From Acidobacteriota bacterium (GTDB lineage: Bacteria; Acidobacteriota; Terriglobia; Acidiferrales; UBA7541): 64,000 nucleotides of DNA. A program made the translations under genes and the position numbers. Each line of letters begins with the position of its first letter. Within the stretch, counting starts at the first letter, position 1. The stretch is from positions 113,298 through 177,297 of the forward strand of contig JABCZD010000010.1 in the NCBI GenBank assembly GCA_013289855.1. The letters are read 5' to 3'. Under the pieces are notes generated by a model that saw only the letters and a list, made by a program, of their open reading frames with translations, did no database searches and was not told the DNA's origin. This document shows, in pieces, positions 26,271-35,101 of this stretch.

Positions 26271-27740
26271 ATGCCTTCTCCGTCCACAGCAGCAATTGAG
26301 CGTGAGCTGGAAAACGAACTGAACGCAGTGTTGGCTGAAATCGCGGAAACGGAAGCCGGGCAAATCACGCCTTCGATCGCCTTGCCGGCGCGAAGAATTC
26401 ACTCGTTTCAACCCAGGCGCGGCCCGCTGGCGCTGCCTCCGGAAATTTTGCGAGGCCGGCCCTTCCTTCACATTGACTATTTCGGTTTTGATAAGTCGGC
26501 GATGAACAAGCATCAGCTCGGCCTGATAGAAAAGGTCGCGCGCTACGTGACCGCGCGCTTCAAAACGTCAAGTCCAATTGTGCGAATACGGCTGGTGGGG
26601 CACACCGACTCGCGAGGTCCGGCCTCCTACAACGCAAAACTGGGGCGCAATCGCGCTGCCGCCGTCCGCGACACCTTGTTGCGTAGCATGGAACGACGAA
26701 CGCCAGGCATCAGCCGCCGCGTCAGCATTGTGGTTCAGTCGGCGGGGGCCACCCAGCCTCTTCGTCACCGCGCTTCGCCCGCCGGTCCGGGATTGAACCG
26801 GCGGGTCACCGTGTACTTGGATGCTTCGCGGCCCTCTGGCAAACTGCCACCGGCACTTTTCGAGTCGACACCTGTCGTTGCAACTTCCGCGCCAATCCTT
26901 TCCCCGATGGTATCGCGTCCGTGCTGCATTTTAGCCCCCAAAATTCGTACTTCAAATTTTGTCGACCCTGCAAATCTCGGCACACACGGCGACGCCTCCA
27001 CGGAGCAGACCGGCCTCATCTACTCCGGCAAGGCCGGATTTATGGATCTGGGCCATATCCGCGACATGATTGACGTTACTAAATTTATTTACGATCAAAT
27101 CAGCGCAGTGTCTGGTGCGCCGACAACGGTGAAGAGCGTGCACGGGGAAGCAAAAATTCTTTCTCAGATCCCACAGTCCATGTTCATCCCAGTTGCCCGC
27201 CGGATAGCGAATGACGATGGCTTCGCGTATGAGATTTTGACTTATTGGATGAGCGGACCTGGCACGCGCAATTCGTCATTTTCTCCCGAAGATTTGTGTT
27301 CAAACAATCTGGGAACGCTTGTAGCCGAGAAAGCGATTCTTGCGGGAGGAAATTTCAATGCCGCCGCGACCAGCAAACTCGACGATTGCGTAAAGGCTTT
27401 GGGGGGACTGAAGCCGGCGGAAACACTTGCTAGTTTTAATCTGATCAACAATTGCTGGGTACGTTTCAAGACCGTTATGGATCTGGCGAGCGACGACTAT
27501 CTGCGCCGCCGCAACTTCACCGCGATTCCATGGAAGACGGGACACTCCAGCGATCAGGCCACGCCGGCTTTTGTCACCGCCATGCCCGCGGTGGCCAGCG
27601 GTGTGTACAACTACACGCACACGGTCGCCAGAACGATTAAGGATTCGGATTTTGCCACTGAAGTTGCGGCCATTCGAAAAGATGCCGTGGCTCCAGGAAA
27701 CTTCGGGCCGAATTTCGACAAGCCCACGCCTTGCCCATGA
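26271..27740 (+). CDS. OmpA-domain protein with DUF4056-like C-terminal region
   Basis: 489 residues. After a helical N-terminus, residues about 65-185 form an OmpA/MotB-type peptidoglycan-binding domain: IDYFGFDKSAM, LVGHTDSRGPASYNAKLGRNRA and LNRRVTVYLD supply the D...R pair that usually binds diaminopimelate. The C-terminal 280 residues (GLIYSGKAGFMDLGHIRDMI and beyond) resemble the DUF4056 family, with a GHxRD motif and several Cys. GGAGG precedes ATG 26271, so I prefer it to the ATG six codons upstream. There is no signal peptide, although OmpA domains normally act in the periplasm. Last gene of the unusual cluster. Confidence 0.72.
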   Translation: MPSPSTAAIERELENELNAVLAEIAETEAGQITPSIALPARRIHSFQPRRGPLALPPEILRGRPFLHIDYFGFDKSAMNKHQLGLIEKVARYVTARFKTSSPIVRIRLVGHTDSRGPASYNAKLGRNRAAAVRDTLLRSMERRTPGISRRVSIVVQSAGATQPLRHRASPAGPGLNRRVTVYLDASRPSGKLPPALFESTPVVATSAPILSPMVSRPCCILAPKIRTSNFVDPANLGTHGDASTEQTGLIYSGKAGFMDLGHIRDMIDVTKFIYDQISAVSGAPTTVKSVHGEAKILSQIPQSMFIPVARRIANDDGFAYEILTYWMSGPGTRNSSFSPEDLCSNNLGTLVAEKAILAGGNFNAAATSKLDDCVKALGGLKPAETLASFNLINNCWVRFKTVMDLASDDYLRRRNFTAIPWKTGHSSDQATPAFVTAMPAVASGVYNYTHTVARTIKDSDFATEVAAIRKDAVAPGNFGPNFDKPTPCP

Positions 27741-27826
27741 CGATGGATTATTTTTCGACGCCCGCGGGACGCGCCATAAATCGTCGCGCCGAAATTCTTT
27801 TGGGGCGTATCTGAAAACCCGGCAGG

Positions 27827-28504
27827 ATGGCCGTGCAAAAGTCGACTCCTTCTCAATGGCGCGGCGCAAGTTCCTCGGTTTTCGCCAGAAGACCTCGTCG
27901 CCGCATCTCCGGAATGGGCGTCGCCGCGGAACGCGTTTTCGATCGACCCGTGGCATCGGAAGGCGCCTGCTCCGTCGCCTGTCCCGAATTGCGGCCTGCT
28001 TGCGCAGACTCTGTCTTCCCGCGACAATTCCTCCGCGTACTTCTGGTCGGATCGGAAACGCCGCAGGAATTTCGTGAGGCTCTCAAGCTCGCTTCCCGCG
28101 GCCATCAAGTATTCGTCGTCAACCCTCGCGAAACCGATGCCGCCAGAAACTTTCGCGTCGCTGGCGGCCATCTTCTGCTCGCTCGCATTGAGGATCTGCC
28201 TCGGCAGTGCGGCACCTTCGATCTGATTCTCGAGAACTATCCCTATCCTTCGGGACGGCACTACGTCCTGCCGTCGCCGTTCGCGCGCGCGCGCCTCTCG
28301 CGCTTGGCGCCGGGCGGCCGCTGGATTGTGTACACGGAATCCTCGCGATACGCCTCGCTCTTGCAAGCCGCTGTCGCTTACCACCCACGCCTGACGCAAC
28401 GATTTCGTGTGCGCCGCGCGAGGCTGCCGCTCGAGGCCGCGCCGGCGTCGAGCTACCCGCAACTGGATACGCGCTTCCTGCTGGTTTTCGAGCGGCGCGG
28501 GTGA
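27827..28504 (+). CDS. Class I SAM-methyltransferase-like protein
   Basis: 225 residues. After about 65 variable residues comes a Rossmann-type pattern: FLRVLLVGSE (strand 1), HQVFVVNPRE (strand 2), LLLARIEDLP, FDLILENYPYP (strand 4, motif position of the SAM methyltransferases) and LSRLAPGGRWIVYTES (post-motif). The Gly-rich loop of motif I is weak, so substrate and activity are unclear. The start is poorly marked and a downstream ATG at 27914 is possible. The stop lies 4 bases before the M20 peptidase ATG, so they are probably cotranscribed. Confidence 0.55.
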   Translation: MAVQKSTPSQWRGASSSVFARRPRRRISGMGVAAERVFDRPVASEGACSVACPELRPACADSVFPRQFLRVLLVGSETPQEFREALKLASRGHQVFVVNPRETDAARNFRVAGGHLLLARIEDLPRQCGTFDLILENYPYPSGRHYVLPSPFARARLSRLAPGGRWIVYTESSRYASLLQAAVAYHPRLTQRFRVRRARLPLEAAPASSYPQLDTRFLLVFERRG

Positions 28505-28508
28505 AGCC

Positions 28509-29939
28509 ATGCACGCGCAAACTGCTCTCAAGTATTCGCAAGCCCACCGCCGCCGCTTCGTCGAAGAGCTGAAGCAGTTCGTCCGTTTCCCCAGCATTAG
28601 TTCGCAGCCCGCACACGCCAACGACGTGCGCAAATGCGGCGAATGGCTCGCAGCGCACATGAAGCAGATCGGACTCCAGCGCGTTGCCGCTATCTCCACG
28701 CGCCGCTACCCACTCGTCTACGGCGAATGGCAACAAGCCGCGGGCCGCCCAACCGTTCTGATTTACGGACATTTCGATGTGCAACCCGCCGACCCGCTGG
28801 ACAAATGGCGTTCGCCTCCATTCACACCAGAAGTTCGCGGACAAAATTTATTCGGGCGCGGCGCGTGCGACGACAAAGGTCAACTTTTTATCCACCTCAA
28901 AGCCATCGAATCTTTTTTGCGTACCTCGGGACGCCTGCCGGTAAACGTGCGCTGTCTGTTTGAAGGAGAAGAAGAAATCGGCAGCCCCAACCTTCCCTCA
29001 TTCCTTGAGCGCAACGCGAAAATGCTGGCTTCCGACGTCGCCATTGTTTCCGACACGCGCATGCTCGGCCCGCTCCGCCCAGCCATCAACTATGCGGAAC
29101 GCGGCGCGCTCAGTGCGGAAATCGCCGTAATCGGCCCGCGTCAGGATTTGCACTCCGGCAATTTTGGCGGCGCCGTGCACAATCCTCTGCAGGTTCTCTC
29201 TGAAATTCTCGCGCAGCTACATGATTCCGCTGGTCACATCGCCATCCCAGGTTTTTACGACCGCGTTCTGCCCGTCACGCCGCGCGAGCGTCGCTACATG
29301 GCGCGCACTGGTCCCAGCGACGCGGAAATTCTGAAGGATGCGCAATTGCAAGAGGCCTGGGGCGAAGCTGAATACACGCTCTACGAACGCATCACGCTGC
29401 GACCCGCGCTCGCCATCACGGGTATCACGGGAGGCTACCAGGGCCCGGGAGCCAAATCCGTCATCCCCTCGCACGCTACCGCAAAATTAAATTTCCGTCT
29501 GGTCCCCACGCAAGATCCTGCGGAGATTGATCGGCTGTTGCGGGCATACATCGCGAGGCTCGCTCCGCCAACCGCGCAGGTCACCGTGCGCTCCGAACCC
29601 GGCGCCAAACCTGCCCTGATCAATCCCGGGCACCCGGCCATTCGCACCGCATCCGAGGCCTATCGCAAGGCTTTCGGCGTCGCCCCGGTGTTCCTCCGCT
29701 CCGGCGGCACCATTCCGATCGTCGACAGCTTCCAGAAAATCCTGAAACTCCCCACCGTCCTGATGGGCTTCGCGCTACCCGACGACAACATGCACGCGCC
29801 CAACGAAAAATTCCATCTGCCCAATTTCTATCGTGGCATCGCCACCAGTATCTGGTTTCTGAAGGGAATCGCTTTCGGCCGCAATGGCAATCGTCGCCGC
29901 GCAGAAGCATTGTCTAACGAATTCGCCGCCGCTGATTAA
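28509..29939 (+). CDS. M20-family metallo-dipeptidase/carboxypeptidase
   Basis: 476 residues. Zinc ligands and catalytic residues are visible in order: YGHFDVQPADP (His and Asp), GRGACDDKGQ (bridging Asp), FEGEEEIGSPN (general base Glu and ligand Glu), SDTRML and finally DNMHAPNE (His). The dimerisation lid domain lies between about 200 and 350. This is the M20A-type dipeptidase/succinyl-diaminopimelate desuccinylase fold; cytosolic, as no signal peptide is seen. The ATG at 28509 follows directly on the methyltransferase-like gene. It is followed after 22 bases by an amidohydrolase, suggesting a small degradative operon. Substrate not identifiable. Confidence 0.88.
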   Translation: MHAQTALKYSQAHRRRFVEELKQFVRFPSISSQPAHANDVRKCGEWLAAHMKQIGLQRVAAISTRRYPLVYGEWQQAAGRPTVLIYGHFDVQPADPLDKWRSPPFTPEVRGQNLFGRGACDDKGQLFIHLKAIESFLRTSGRLPVNVRCLFEGEEEIGSPNLPSFLERNAKMLASDVAIVSDTRMLGPLRPAINYAERGALSAEIAVIGPRQDLHSGNFGGAVHNPLQVLSEILAQLHDSAGHIAIPGFYDRVLPVTPRERRYMARTGPSDAEILKDAQLQEAWGEAEYTLYERITLRPALAITGITGGYQGPGAKSVIPSHATAKLNFRLVPTQDPAEIDRLLRAYIARLAPPTAQVTVRSEPGAKPALINPGHPAIRTASEAYRKAFGVAPVFLRSGGTIPIVDSFQKILKLPTVLMGFALPDDNMHAPNEKFHLPNFYRGIATSIWFLKGIAFGRNGNRRRAEALSNEFAAAD

Positions 29940-29961
29940 CTCAGCGCAGAAGGAAAACGCC

Positions 29962-30777
29962 ATGATCATCGATTGCCATTGTCACGCCGGCAAAGGCAAC
30001 GCCATGACCGCTCCCTGGAATACGGACGCGCCGCTCGACAAATATCTTTGCCGCGCCCGCGCCGCGGGCATCTCGCGCACCGTGATTTTTCCGCTGTTCC
30101 ACTCGGACTACGCCGTCGCCAATCGTCAGGTCGCGCAGATTGTCGCAAGAAATCCTCGCCGCCTCATCGGCTTTGCTTTCGTCAACCCCGCGCGCGATGC
30201 CGGACGTATTTTTTCCATGCTTTCGCAAGCGGTCCAGCAGTGGGGATTCCGCGGCCTTAAGGTTCACGGTTTCGAAGCCATGCCTACCCGAGAAGTCTGC
30301 GAAGCCGCTAAGCGCCTGGGCCTTCCGATGCTGGTTGATGTGGGTGGCCGGGCCCACGGAATCGATCTATTCGCGGAGCAATATCCCGACGTCAACTTCA
30401 TCATCCCGCATCTCGGCAGCTTCGCAGACGATTGGCGCGCACACGAACGCGTCGTCGAACAGCTGGCGCGCTATCCCAACGTCTACGCGGACACTTCCGG
30501 GGTCCGCCGTTTCGACTACATCGTGGCGGCCATCAAACGTGCCGGACCGCGCAAATTGCTCTTTGGTTCGGATGGCCCGTGGCTGCACCCCGGCCTCGAA
30601 CTCCACAAAATTCGCCTGCTAGGACTGCCTGCCGAAGATGAAGCTCTGATACTCGGCGGCAACGCGCTCCGTCTCCTGCGAAGTGTAGAACGCGCTGCGG
30701 AAGATCGACCTCTACGCACGCTAGAAAATCGCTCGTCGCCACAGCGGTACGATTTCAGTCACGACGCCCGTCAGTAG
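29962..30777 (+). CDS. Amidohydrolase-2 family metal-dependent hydrolase
   Basis: 271 residues. N-terminal DCHCHAG supplies the HxH metal pair, the central strand IIPHLGSFADDW gives another His ligand, and FGSDGPWLHP supplies the final Asp: the TIM-barrel amidohydrolase-2 pattern (decarboxylases and lactonases such as PIG/ACMSD relatives). I chose ATG 29962; the frame extends upstream into the M20 gene end. Short intergenic spacing suggests cotranscription with the M20 peptidase. Substrate unknown. Confidence 0.85.
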   Translation: MIIDCHCHAGKGNAMTAPWNTDAPLDKYLCRARAAGISRTVIFPLFHSDYAVANRQVAQIVARNPRRLIGFAFVNPARDAGRIFSMLSQAVQQWGFRGLKVHGFEAMPTREVCEAAKRLGLPMLVDVGGRAHGIDLFAEQYPDVNFIIPHLGSFADDWRAHERVVEQLARYPNVYADTSGVRRFDYIVAAIKRAGPRKLLFGSDGPWLHPGLELHKIRLLGLPAEDEALILGGNALRLLRSVERAAEDRPLRTLENRSSPQRYDFSHDARQ

Positions 30778-30889
30778 ATCCGCGCCCATCTGCTAGTCCT
30801 CACGTCACCGCCCCCTGTGCCGGATGTCACAGGCTATTCACCGTGTTTCGGGTACTCTAGCCCGTGAGAATTGGTTAGAGGAGGTTGCA

Positions 30890-33250
30890 ATGGGCACGCC
30901 GCTGAGTTCCGAGCAGATTACGAAGATGCATGCGTATTGGTGGGCGGCGAATTACCTCACCGTTGGCCAGATTTATCTCAAAGACAATCCGCTGCTGGAA
31001 CGGCCGCTGGTTATCGACGATGTTAAGCCGCGCTTGCTGGGGCATTGGGGCACTACGTCGGGACTGAATTTTATTTATACGCATTTGAATCGGCTGATTA
31101 ACGAGAACGATCTGAACATGATTTACGTGATCGGGCCGGGCCACGGTGGCCCGGGCATCGTGGCGCACACCTACCTTGAGGGTTCGTACAGCGAGATGTA
31201 TCCCCGCATCGGGCAAGACCGCGACGGCATTAAATCACTGTTCCGGCAATTTTCCTGGCCGTATGGAATTCCGAGCCATGTGGCGCCGGAGACGCCCGGA
31301 TCGATTCACGAGGGCGGCGAGTTGGGATACTCGCTGCTGCATGCGTTTGGCGCGGCATACGACAATCCGGATCTGGTGGTGGCTTGCGTAGTCGGCGATG
31401 GCGAGGCGGAGACCGGGCCGTGCGCCACCAGTTGGCATTCCACAAAATTTCTGGATGCCGCGCGCGACGGCGCGGTGCTGCCGATTCTGCACTTGAATGG
31501 ATACAAGATCGCGAATCCCACGGTGCTGGCGCGCATCCCGCGGGAGGAACTTGAGTCGCTATTTCGCGGCTACGGATACGCTCCGTATTTTCTCGAAGGC
31601 GATGATCCGATTGAGATGCATTCGCGCATGGCGGCAACGCTGGACGCCATGCTCGCGGAAATTCAAGCCATCCAGAAGCGCGCGCGAGTTGAAGGAGAGA
31701 AAGAGCGTCCGCGCTGGCCCATGCTGATTTTACGCACCCCGAAAGGTTGGACTGGACCCAAAGTGGTGGACGGCAAGCCGGTGGAAGGCACCTGGCGGGC
31801 GCATCAGGTGCCACTCGCCGAGCTGCGCGAAAAACCGGAGCACCTGAAAATCCTCGAACAGTGGATGCGCAGCTATCACCCGGAAGAACTTTTCGACGCG
31901 CAGGGAAAACTAAAGCCGGAAATTGCCGCGCTGGCTCCCAAAGGGCAGCGGCGCATGGGCATGAATCCGCATGCCAACGGAGGATTGCTGCTGCGGCCGT
32001 TGCGGTTGCCGCAGTTTCGGGATTACGCCGTGGAGGTGAAGACCCCGGGCAGCCCGGAGGCGGAAGCGACGGCCGTGCTCGGAAAATATTTGCGCGATGT
32101 GATGAAGTTCAATCAGGAGCATAAAAATTTTCGCGTGTTTGGGCCGGATGAGACGGCGTCGAACCGGTTGCAGGCGATTCTGGAGGTTACCAGCAAGACG
32201 TGGGAAGCCTCGACGCTGCCGGTCGATGAACACCTGGCCGTCGATGGCCGCGTGATGGAAATTCTCAGCGAGCACATGTGCGAAGGCTGGCTGGAAGGAT
32301 ATTTGCTGACCGGGCGGCACGGATTTTTCTCCTGTTACGAGGCGTTTATTCACATCATTGATTCGATGTTCAATCAGCATGCCAAGTGGCTGAAATCCAC
32401 GCGCGGAATTCCGTGGCGCAAACCGATTGCTTCGCTGAACTATTTGTTGTCCTCGCATGTGTGGCGGCAGGATCACAATGGATTTTCCCACCAGGATCCT
32501 GGTTTTATCGATCACGTGGCCAACAAGAAAGCCGATGTGGTGCGCATTTATTTGCCGCCGGATGCGAACACGCTGCTCTCGGTTGCGGATCACTGCCTGC
32601 GCAGCTGCAACTACGTGAACCTGATCATCGCGGGAAAGCAGCCTGCGCCGAGCTGGCTGAATATGGATGATGCGGTGCGGCATTGCACCACCGGCATGGG
32701 CATTTGGGAGTTCGCCAGCAATGACGGCGGCAATCCCGATGTGGTGATGGCTTGCGCCGGCGATGTGCCCACGCTGGAAATACTTGCCGCGGTATCGCTG
32801 CTGCGTGAACGCGTGCCGGATTTGCGCATCCGCGTGGTGAACGTGGTGGATTTGCTGGCGCTGCAGCCGACTTCGGAACATCCGCACGGACTGGCGGACG
32901 AAGATTTCGACGCGCTGTTCACCAAGGACACGCCGGTGATTTTTGCGTTCCACGGTTATCCTACGCTCATCCACCGGCTGACATATCGCCGGCGGAATCA
33001 CAACAATATTCACGTGCGCGGATACGTTGAGGAAGGCACGACCACTACGCCGTTTGACATGACGGTGCTGAACCGCATGGATCGCTTCCGGCTGGCGCTG
33101 GATGTGGTGCTGCGCGTTCCGCGGCTGGCGCATTTGGTGGAGCGGGCCAAGCAGCAGTACAGCGAGGCGATGCAGCGGCACAAGGAATACGTTTCGGAGC
33201 ACGGCGAAGATTTGCCGGAAATTAGAAACTGGAAATGGAGCAAGCGTTAA
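30890..33250 (+). CDS. xfp: Phosphoketolase
   Basis: 786 residues, the normal length. TPP enzyme splitting xylulose-5-phosphate (and often fructose-6-phosphate) with phosphate to acetyl phosphate plus glyceraldehyde-3-phosphate (or erythrose-4-phosphate). Visible landmarks: LLGHWGTTSGLNFIY, GPGHGGPG, SIHEGGELGYSL, the TPP/Mg motif GDGEAETGP, LHLNGYKI, and the transketolase-like C-terminal RVFGPDETASNR and QDHNGFSHQDPGF. ATG 30890 has GAGGAGG upstream. Acetate kinase lies 79 bases downstream on the same strand, completing conversion of acetyl phosphate to acetate plus ATP. Confidence 0.95.
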   Translation: MGTPLSSEQITKMHAYWWAANYLTVGQIYLKDNPLLERPLVIDDVKPRLLGHWGTTSGLNFIYTHLNRLINENDLNMIYVIGPGHGGPGIVAHTYLEGSYSEMYPRIGQDRDGIKSLFRQFSWPYGIPSHVAPETPGSIHEGGELGYSLLHAFGAAYDNPDLVVACVVGDGEAETGPCATSWHSTKFLDAARDGAVLPILHLNGYKIANPTVLARIPREELESLFRGYGYAPYFLEGDDPIEMHSRMAATLDAMLAEIQAIQKRARVEGEKERPRWPMLILRTPKGWTGPKVVDGKPVEGTWRAHQVPLAELREKPEHLKILEQWMRSYHPEELFDAQGKLKPEIAALAPKGQRRMGMNPHANGGLLLRPLRLPQFRDYAVEVKTPGSPEAEATAVLGKYLRDVMKFNQEHKNFRVFGPDETASNRLQAILEVTSKTWEASTLPVDEHLAVDGRVMEILSEHMCEGWLEGYLLTGRHGFFSCYEAFIHIIDSMFNQHAKWLKSTRGIPWRKPIASLNYLLSSHVWRQDHNGFSHQDPGFIDHVANKKADVVRIYLPPDANTLLSVADHCLRSCNYVNLIIAGKQPAPSWLNMDDAVRHCTTGMGIWEFASNDGGNPDVVMACAGDVPTLEILAAVSLLRERVPDLRIRVVNVVDLLALQPTSEHPHGLADEDFDALFTKDTPVIFAFHGYPTLIHRLTYRRRNHNNIHVRGYVEEGTTTTPFDMTVLNRMDRFRLALDVVLRVPRLAHLVERAKQQYSEAMQRHKEYVSEHGEDLPEIRNWKWSKR

Positions 33251-33329
33251 AGCATAAAGTGCGACGCGCGATGCGGCATGTGTCGCCCTGGCAGTTGCAT
33301 ATTGAATTGAATCCGGAGCTACTTCAGCG

Positions 33330-34499
33330 ATGGCCGAACTAGCGTTACTGGTTTTAAACAGCGGATCTTCATCGCTGAAGTTCGGTGTATTTCTTGCGCA
33401 GCACGGAGAAATTCGTCCAGCTTTTACCGGCGCCGTTGAAGGCATTGGGAAGGAGGATGGAAGACTGCGGTTGCGCTCCGCTGATGGGCGCGAGATTCAC
33501 GACCGCAAGCATGAAATCTCCGAACAAGCCGACGCCGTTGCTGCGATTGCGGATGATATTCACGAACTAGACTTGCCGCCGCTGGCAGGAATCGGACATC
33601 GCGTGGTGCACGGTGGACCGTCGCTGCGCGAACATCAGCGCATCACGCCAGAAGTGCTGGAGCAGCTTGCTGCGGCGAGCGAGTTCGCGCCGCTGCACGT
33701 GCCGGTGGCGCTGAAACTGATTGCGGCCGCACAGCGAAGCTTTCCGGATGTGCCGGAATTTGCCTGCTTCGATACGGTATTTCACAAGACCTTGCCAGAG
33801 GCAGCCGCACGATTTGCTTTGCCAGAGCGATTTTGGCAAGCGGGGGTACGACGCTATGGATTTCATGGGCTTTCGTGCGAATCAGTGCTGCACGCTTTGG
33901 GCGCAGTCGTGCCGCGGCGTGTCATCGTGGCGCATTTGGGAAACGGAGCCAGCGTCACGGCAATTGCTGATGGCGCGTCCGTCGATACCTCGATGGGACT
34001 CACTCCTACTGGAGGAGTGATCATGGGCACGCGCACTGGCGATCTGGATCCTGGCGTGTTGCTGCACTTGCTGCGCACGGGCGTCAGCGGCGTCGACGAG
34101 CTGGAGAAGTTGCTGGACAAAGAATCGGGGCTGTTGGGAATTTCTGGTCTGTCGAGCGACATGCGGCGTTTGCACGAAGTGGGAGAGAATCACGAAGCAC
34201 TCTTGGCAATCGAGATGTTTTGCCGCAGCGTGCAGAAAACCATCGCGGGGTTCGCGGCGGTGCTCGGCGGTTTGGAGCTACTGGTTTTCACCGGCGGTAT
34301 TGGCGAAAACGATGCGATGGTGCGCGCTAGAATTTGTCGCGGGCTTGAAACCTTTGGGATTGTTCTGGATGCCGGAAGCAACAGCGGCAATGCGGAAGTC
34401 GTCAGCGCCTCGGGCAGCGGCGTGCGCGTGCGGATTATTCCCAGTAGGGAAGAGGCGCAGATCGCGCGGCATTGCTATCGCATGCTGGGTAACGGGTAA
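33330..34499 (+). CDS. ackA: Acetate kinase
   Basis: 389 residues. Converts acetyl phosphate and ADP to acetate and ATP. Family landmarks: VLNSGSSSLKF at the N-terminus, GHRVVHGG, FDTVFHKTLP, RRYGFHGLS and the adenosine-binding LVFTGGIGEND. The usual HGTSH after the YGF motif reads HGLSCES, so the second His is replaced by Cys, as in some divergent acetate/propionate kinases; catalytic competence is still likely because the other residues are kept. Forms a two-gene phosphoketolase module with xfp. Confidence 0.93.
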   Translation: MAELALLVLNSGSSSLKFGVFLAQHGEIRPAFTGAVEGIGKEDGRLRLRSADGREIHDRKHEISEQADAVAAIADDIHELDLPPLAGIGHRVVHGGPSLREHQRITPEVLEQLAAASEFAPLHVPVALKLIAAAQRSFPDVPEFACFDTVFHKTLPEAAARFALPERFWQAGVRRYGFHGLSCESVLHALGAVVPRRVIVAHLGNGASVTAIADGASVDTSMGLTPTGGVIMGTRTGDLDPGVLLHLLRTGVSGVDELEKLLDKESGLLGISGLSSDMRRLHEVGENHEALLAIEMFCRSVQKTIAGFAAVLGGLELLVFTGGIGENDAMVRARICRGLETFGIVLDAGSNSGNAEVVSASGSGVRVRIIPSREEAQIARHCYRMLGNG

Positions 34500-34507
34500 C
34501 GCGCACA

Positions 34508-34600
34508 ACCAGGATTGACTGTGCCACAAAGGCAAAGACTGGAGTTGCAGCTAAAAAGGTCCGACGCCTGGGCAAGCTGCGGCGCAACATGTTGCCCCTA
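34508..34600. repeat. Dispersed-repeat copies after ackA
   Basis: CCAGGATTGACTGTGCCAC (about 34509-34527) recurs at about 3561-3579 with one change (GATTGGCTG), and a shorter GGCTGTGCCACAAA occurs near 35227. A second motif, GGCGCAACATGTTGCCCCTAC (about 34571-34591), belongs to the GTAGGGGC-palindrome group found elsewhere in the window. Confidence 0.5.
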
Positions 34601-34627
34601 CAAAACACATTTCATGGAGCGCGAGCC

Positions 34628-35101
34628 TTAGATGTGACAGCTGGCGGCGCCGCGCTTTTCTAGGTATTTCTGGTGATATTCTTCGGCGCGATAGAATTTG
34701 CCTGCGGGCGTGATTTCCGTAGCGATGGGGCGCTTGAATTTGCCGCTGGCGTTTAGCGCGGCGATCTTGGCTTTGGCTTCGGCCTGCTGTTCCGGCGTGT
34801 GGAAGAAAATGGCGGTGCGATATTGTTTGCCGAAGTCGGGGCCCTGGCGATTCACTTGTGTCGGATCGTGCAGGGCGAAGAAGGCGTCCAATAGATTGTT
34901 AAAGGTGACCTTGGCGGGATCGTAGGTTACCTGGACTACTTCGGCATGGCCGGTTTCGTCGGTGCAAACGTCCTTGTAGGTGGGATTTTCGGTGTGGCCG
35001 TTGGAGTAGCCTACGGCGGTTTCCAGCACGCCGGGAATACGGCCGAACGCGACTTCGACTCCCCAGAAGCAGCCGGCTCCGAATGTGGCGATTTCGCTCA
35101 T
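34628..35101 (-). CDS. msrA: Peptide methionine-S-sulfoxide reductase
   Basis: 157 residues. Repairs methionine-S-sulfoxide in proteins using thioredoxin. The catalytic Cys lies in GAGCFWGVE near the N-terminus; GYSNGHTENPTY, HAEVVQVTYDP and FFALHDPTQVNRQGPDFG are family landmarks, and the C-terminal CHI supplies a resolving Cys. Cytoplasmic, as no signal peptide is present. Convergent with ackA. Confidence 0.95.
   Translation of the reverse strand: MSEIATFGAGCFWGVEVAFGRIPGVLETAVGYSNGHTENPTYKDVCTDETGHAEVVQVTYDPAKVTFNNLLDAFFALHDPTQVNRQGPDFGKQYRTAIFFHTPEQQAEAKAKIAALNASGKFKRPIATEITPAGKFYRAEEYHQKYLEKRGAASCHI

Noticed and set aside
18824..27740. Extracellular contractile injection, type VI or prophage tail locus
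   Set aside because: Low-complexity effector-like proteins and an OmpA domain prompted the idea, but no sheath, tube, baseplate, AAA ATPase or tail-fibre gene is present.
31910..33445. 511-residue minus-strand open frame
   Set aside because: Antisense to the phosphoketolase gene, which is certain.
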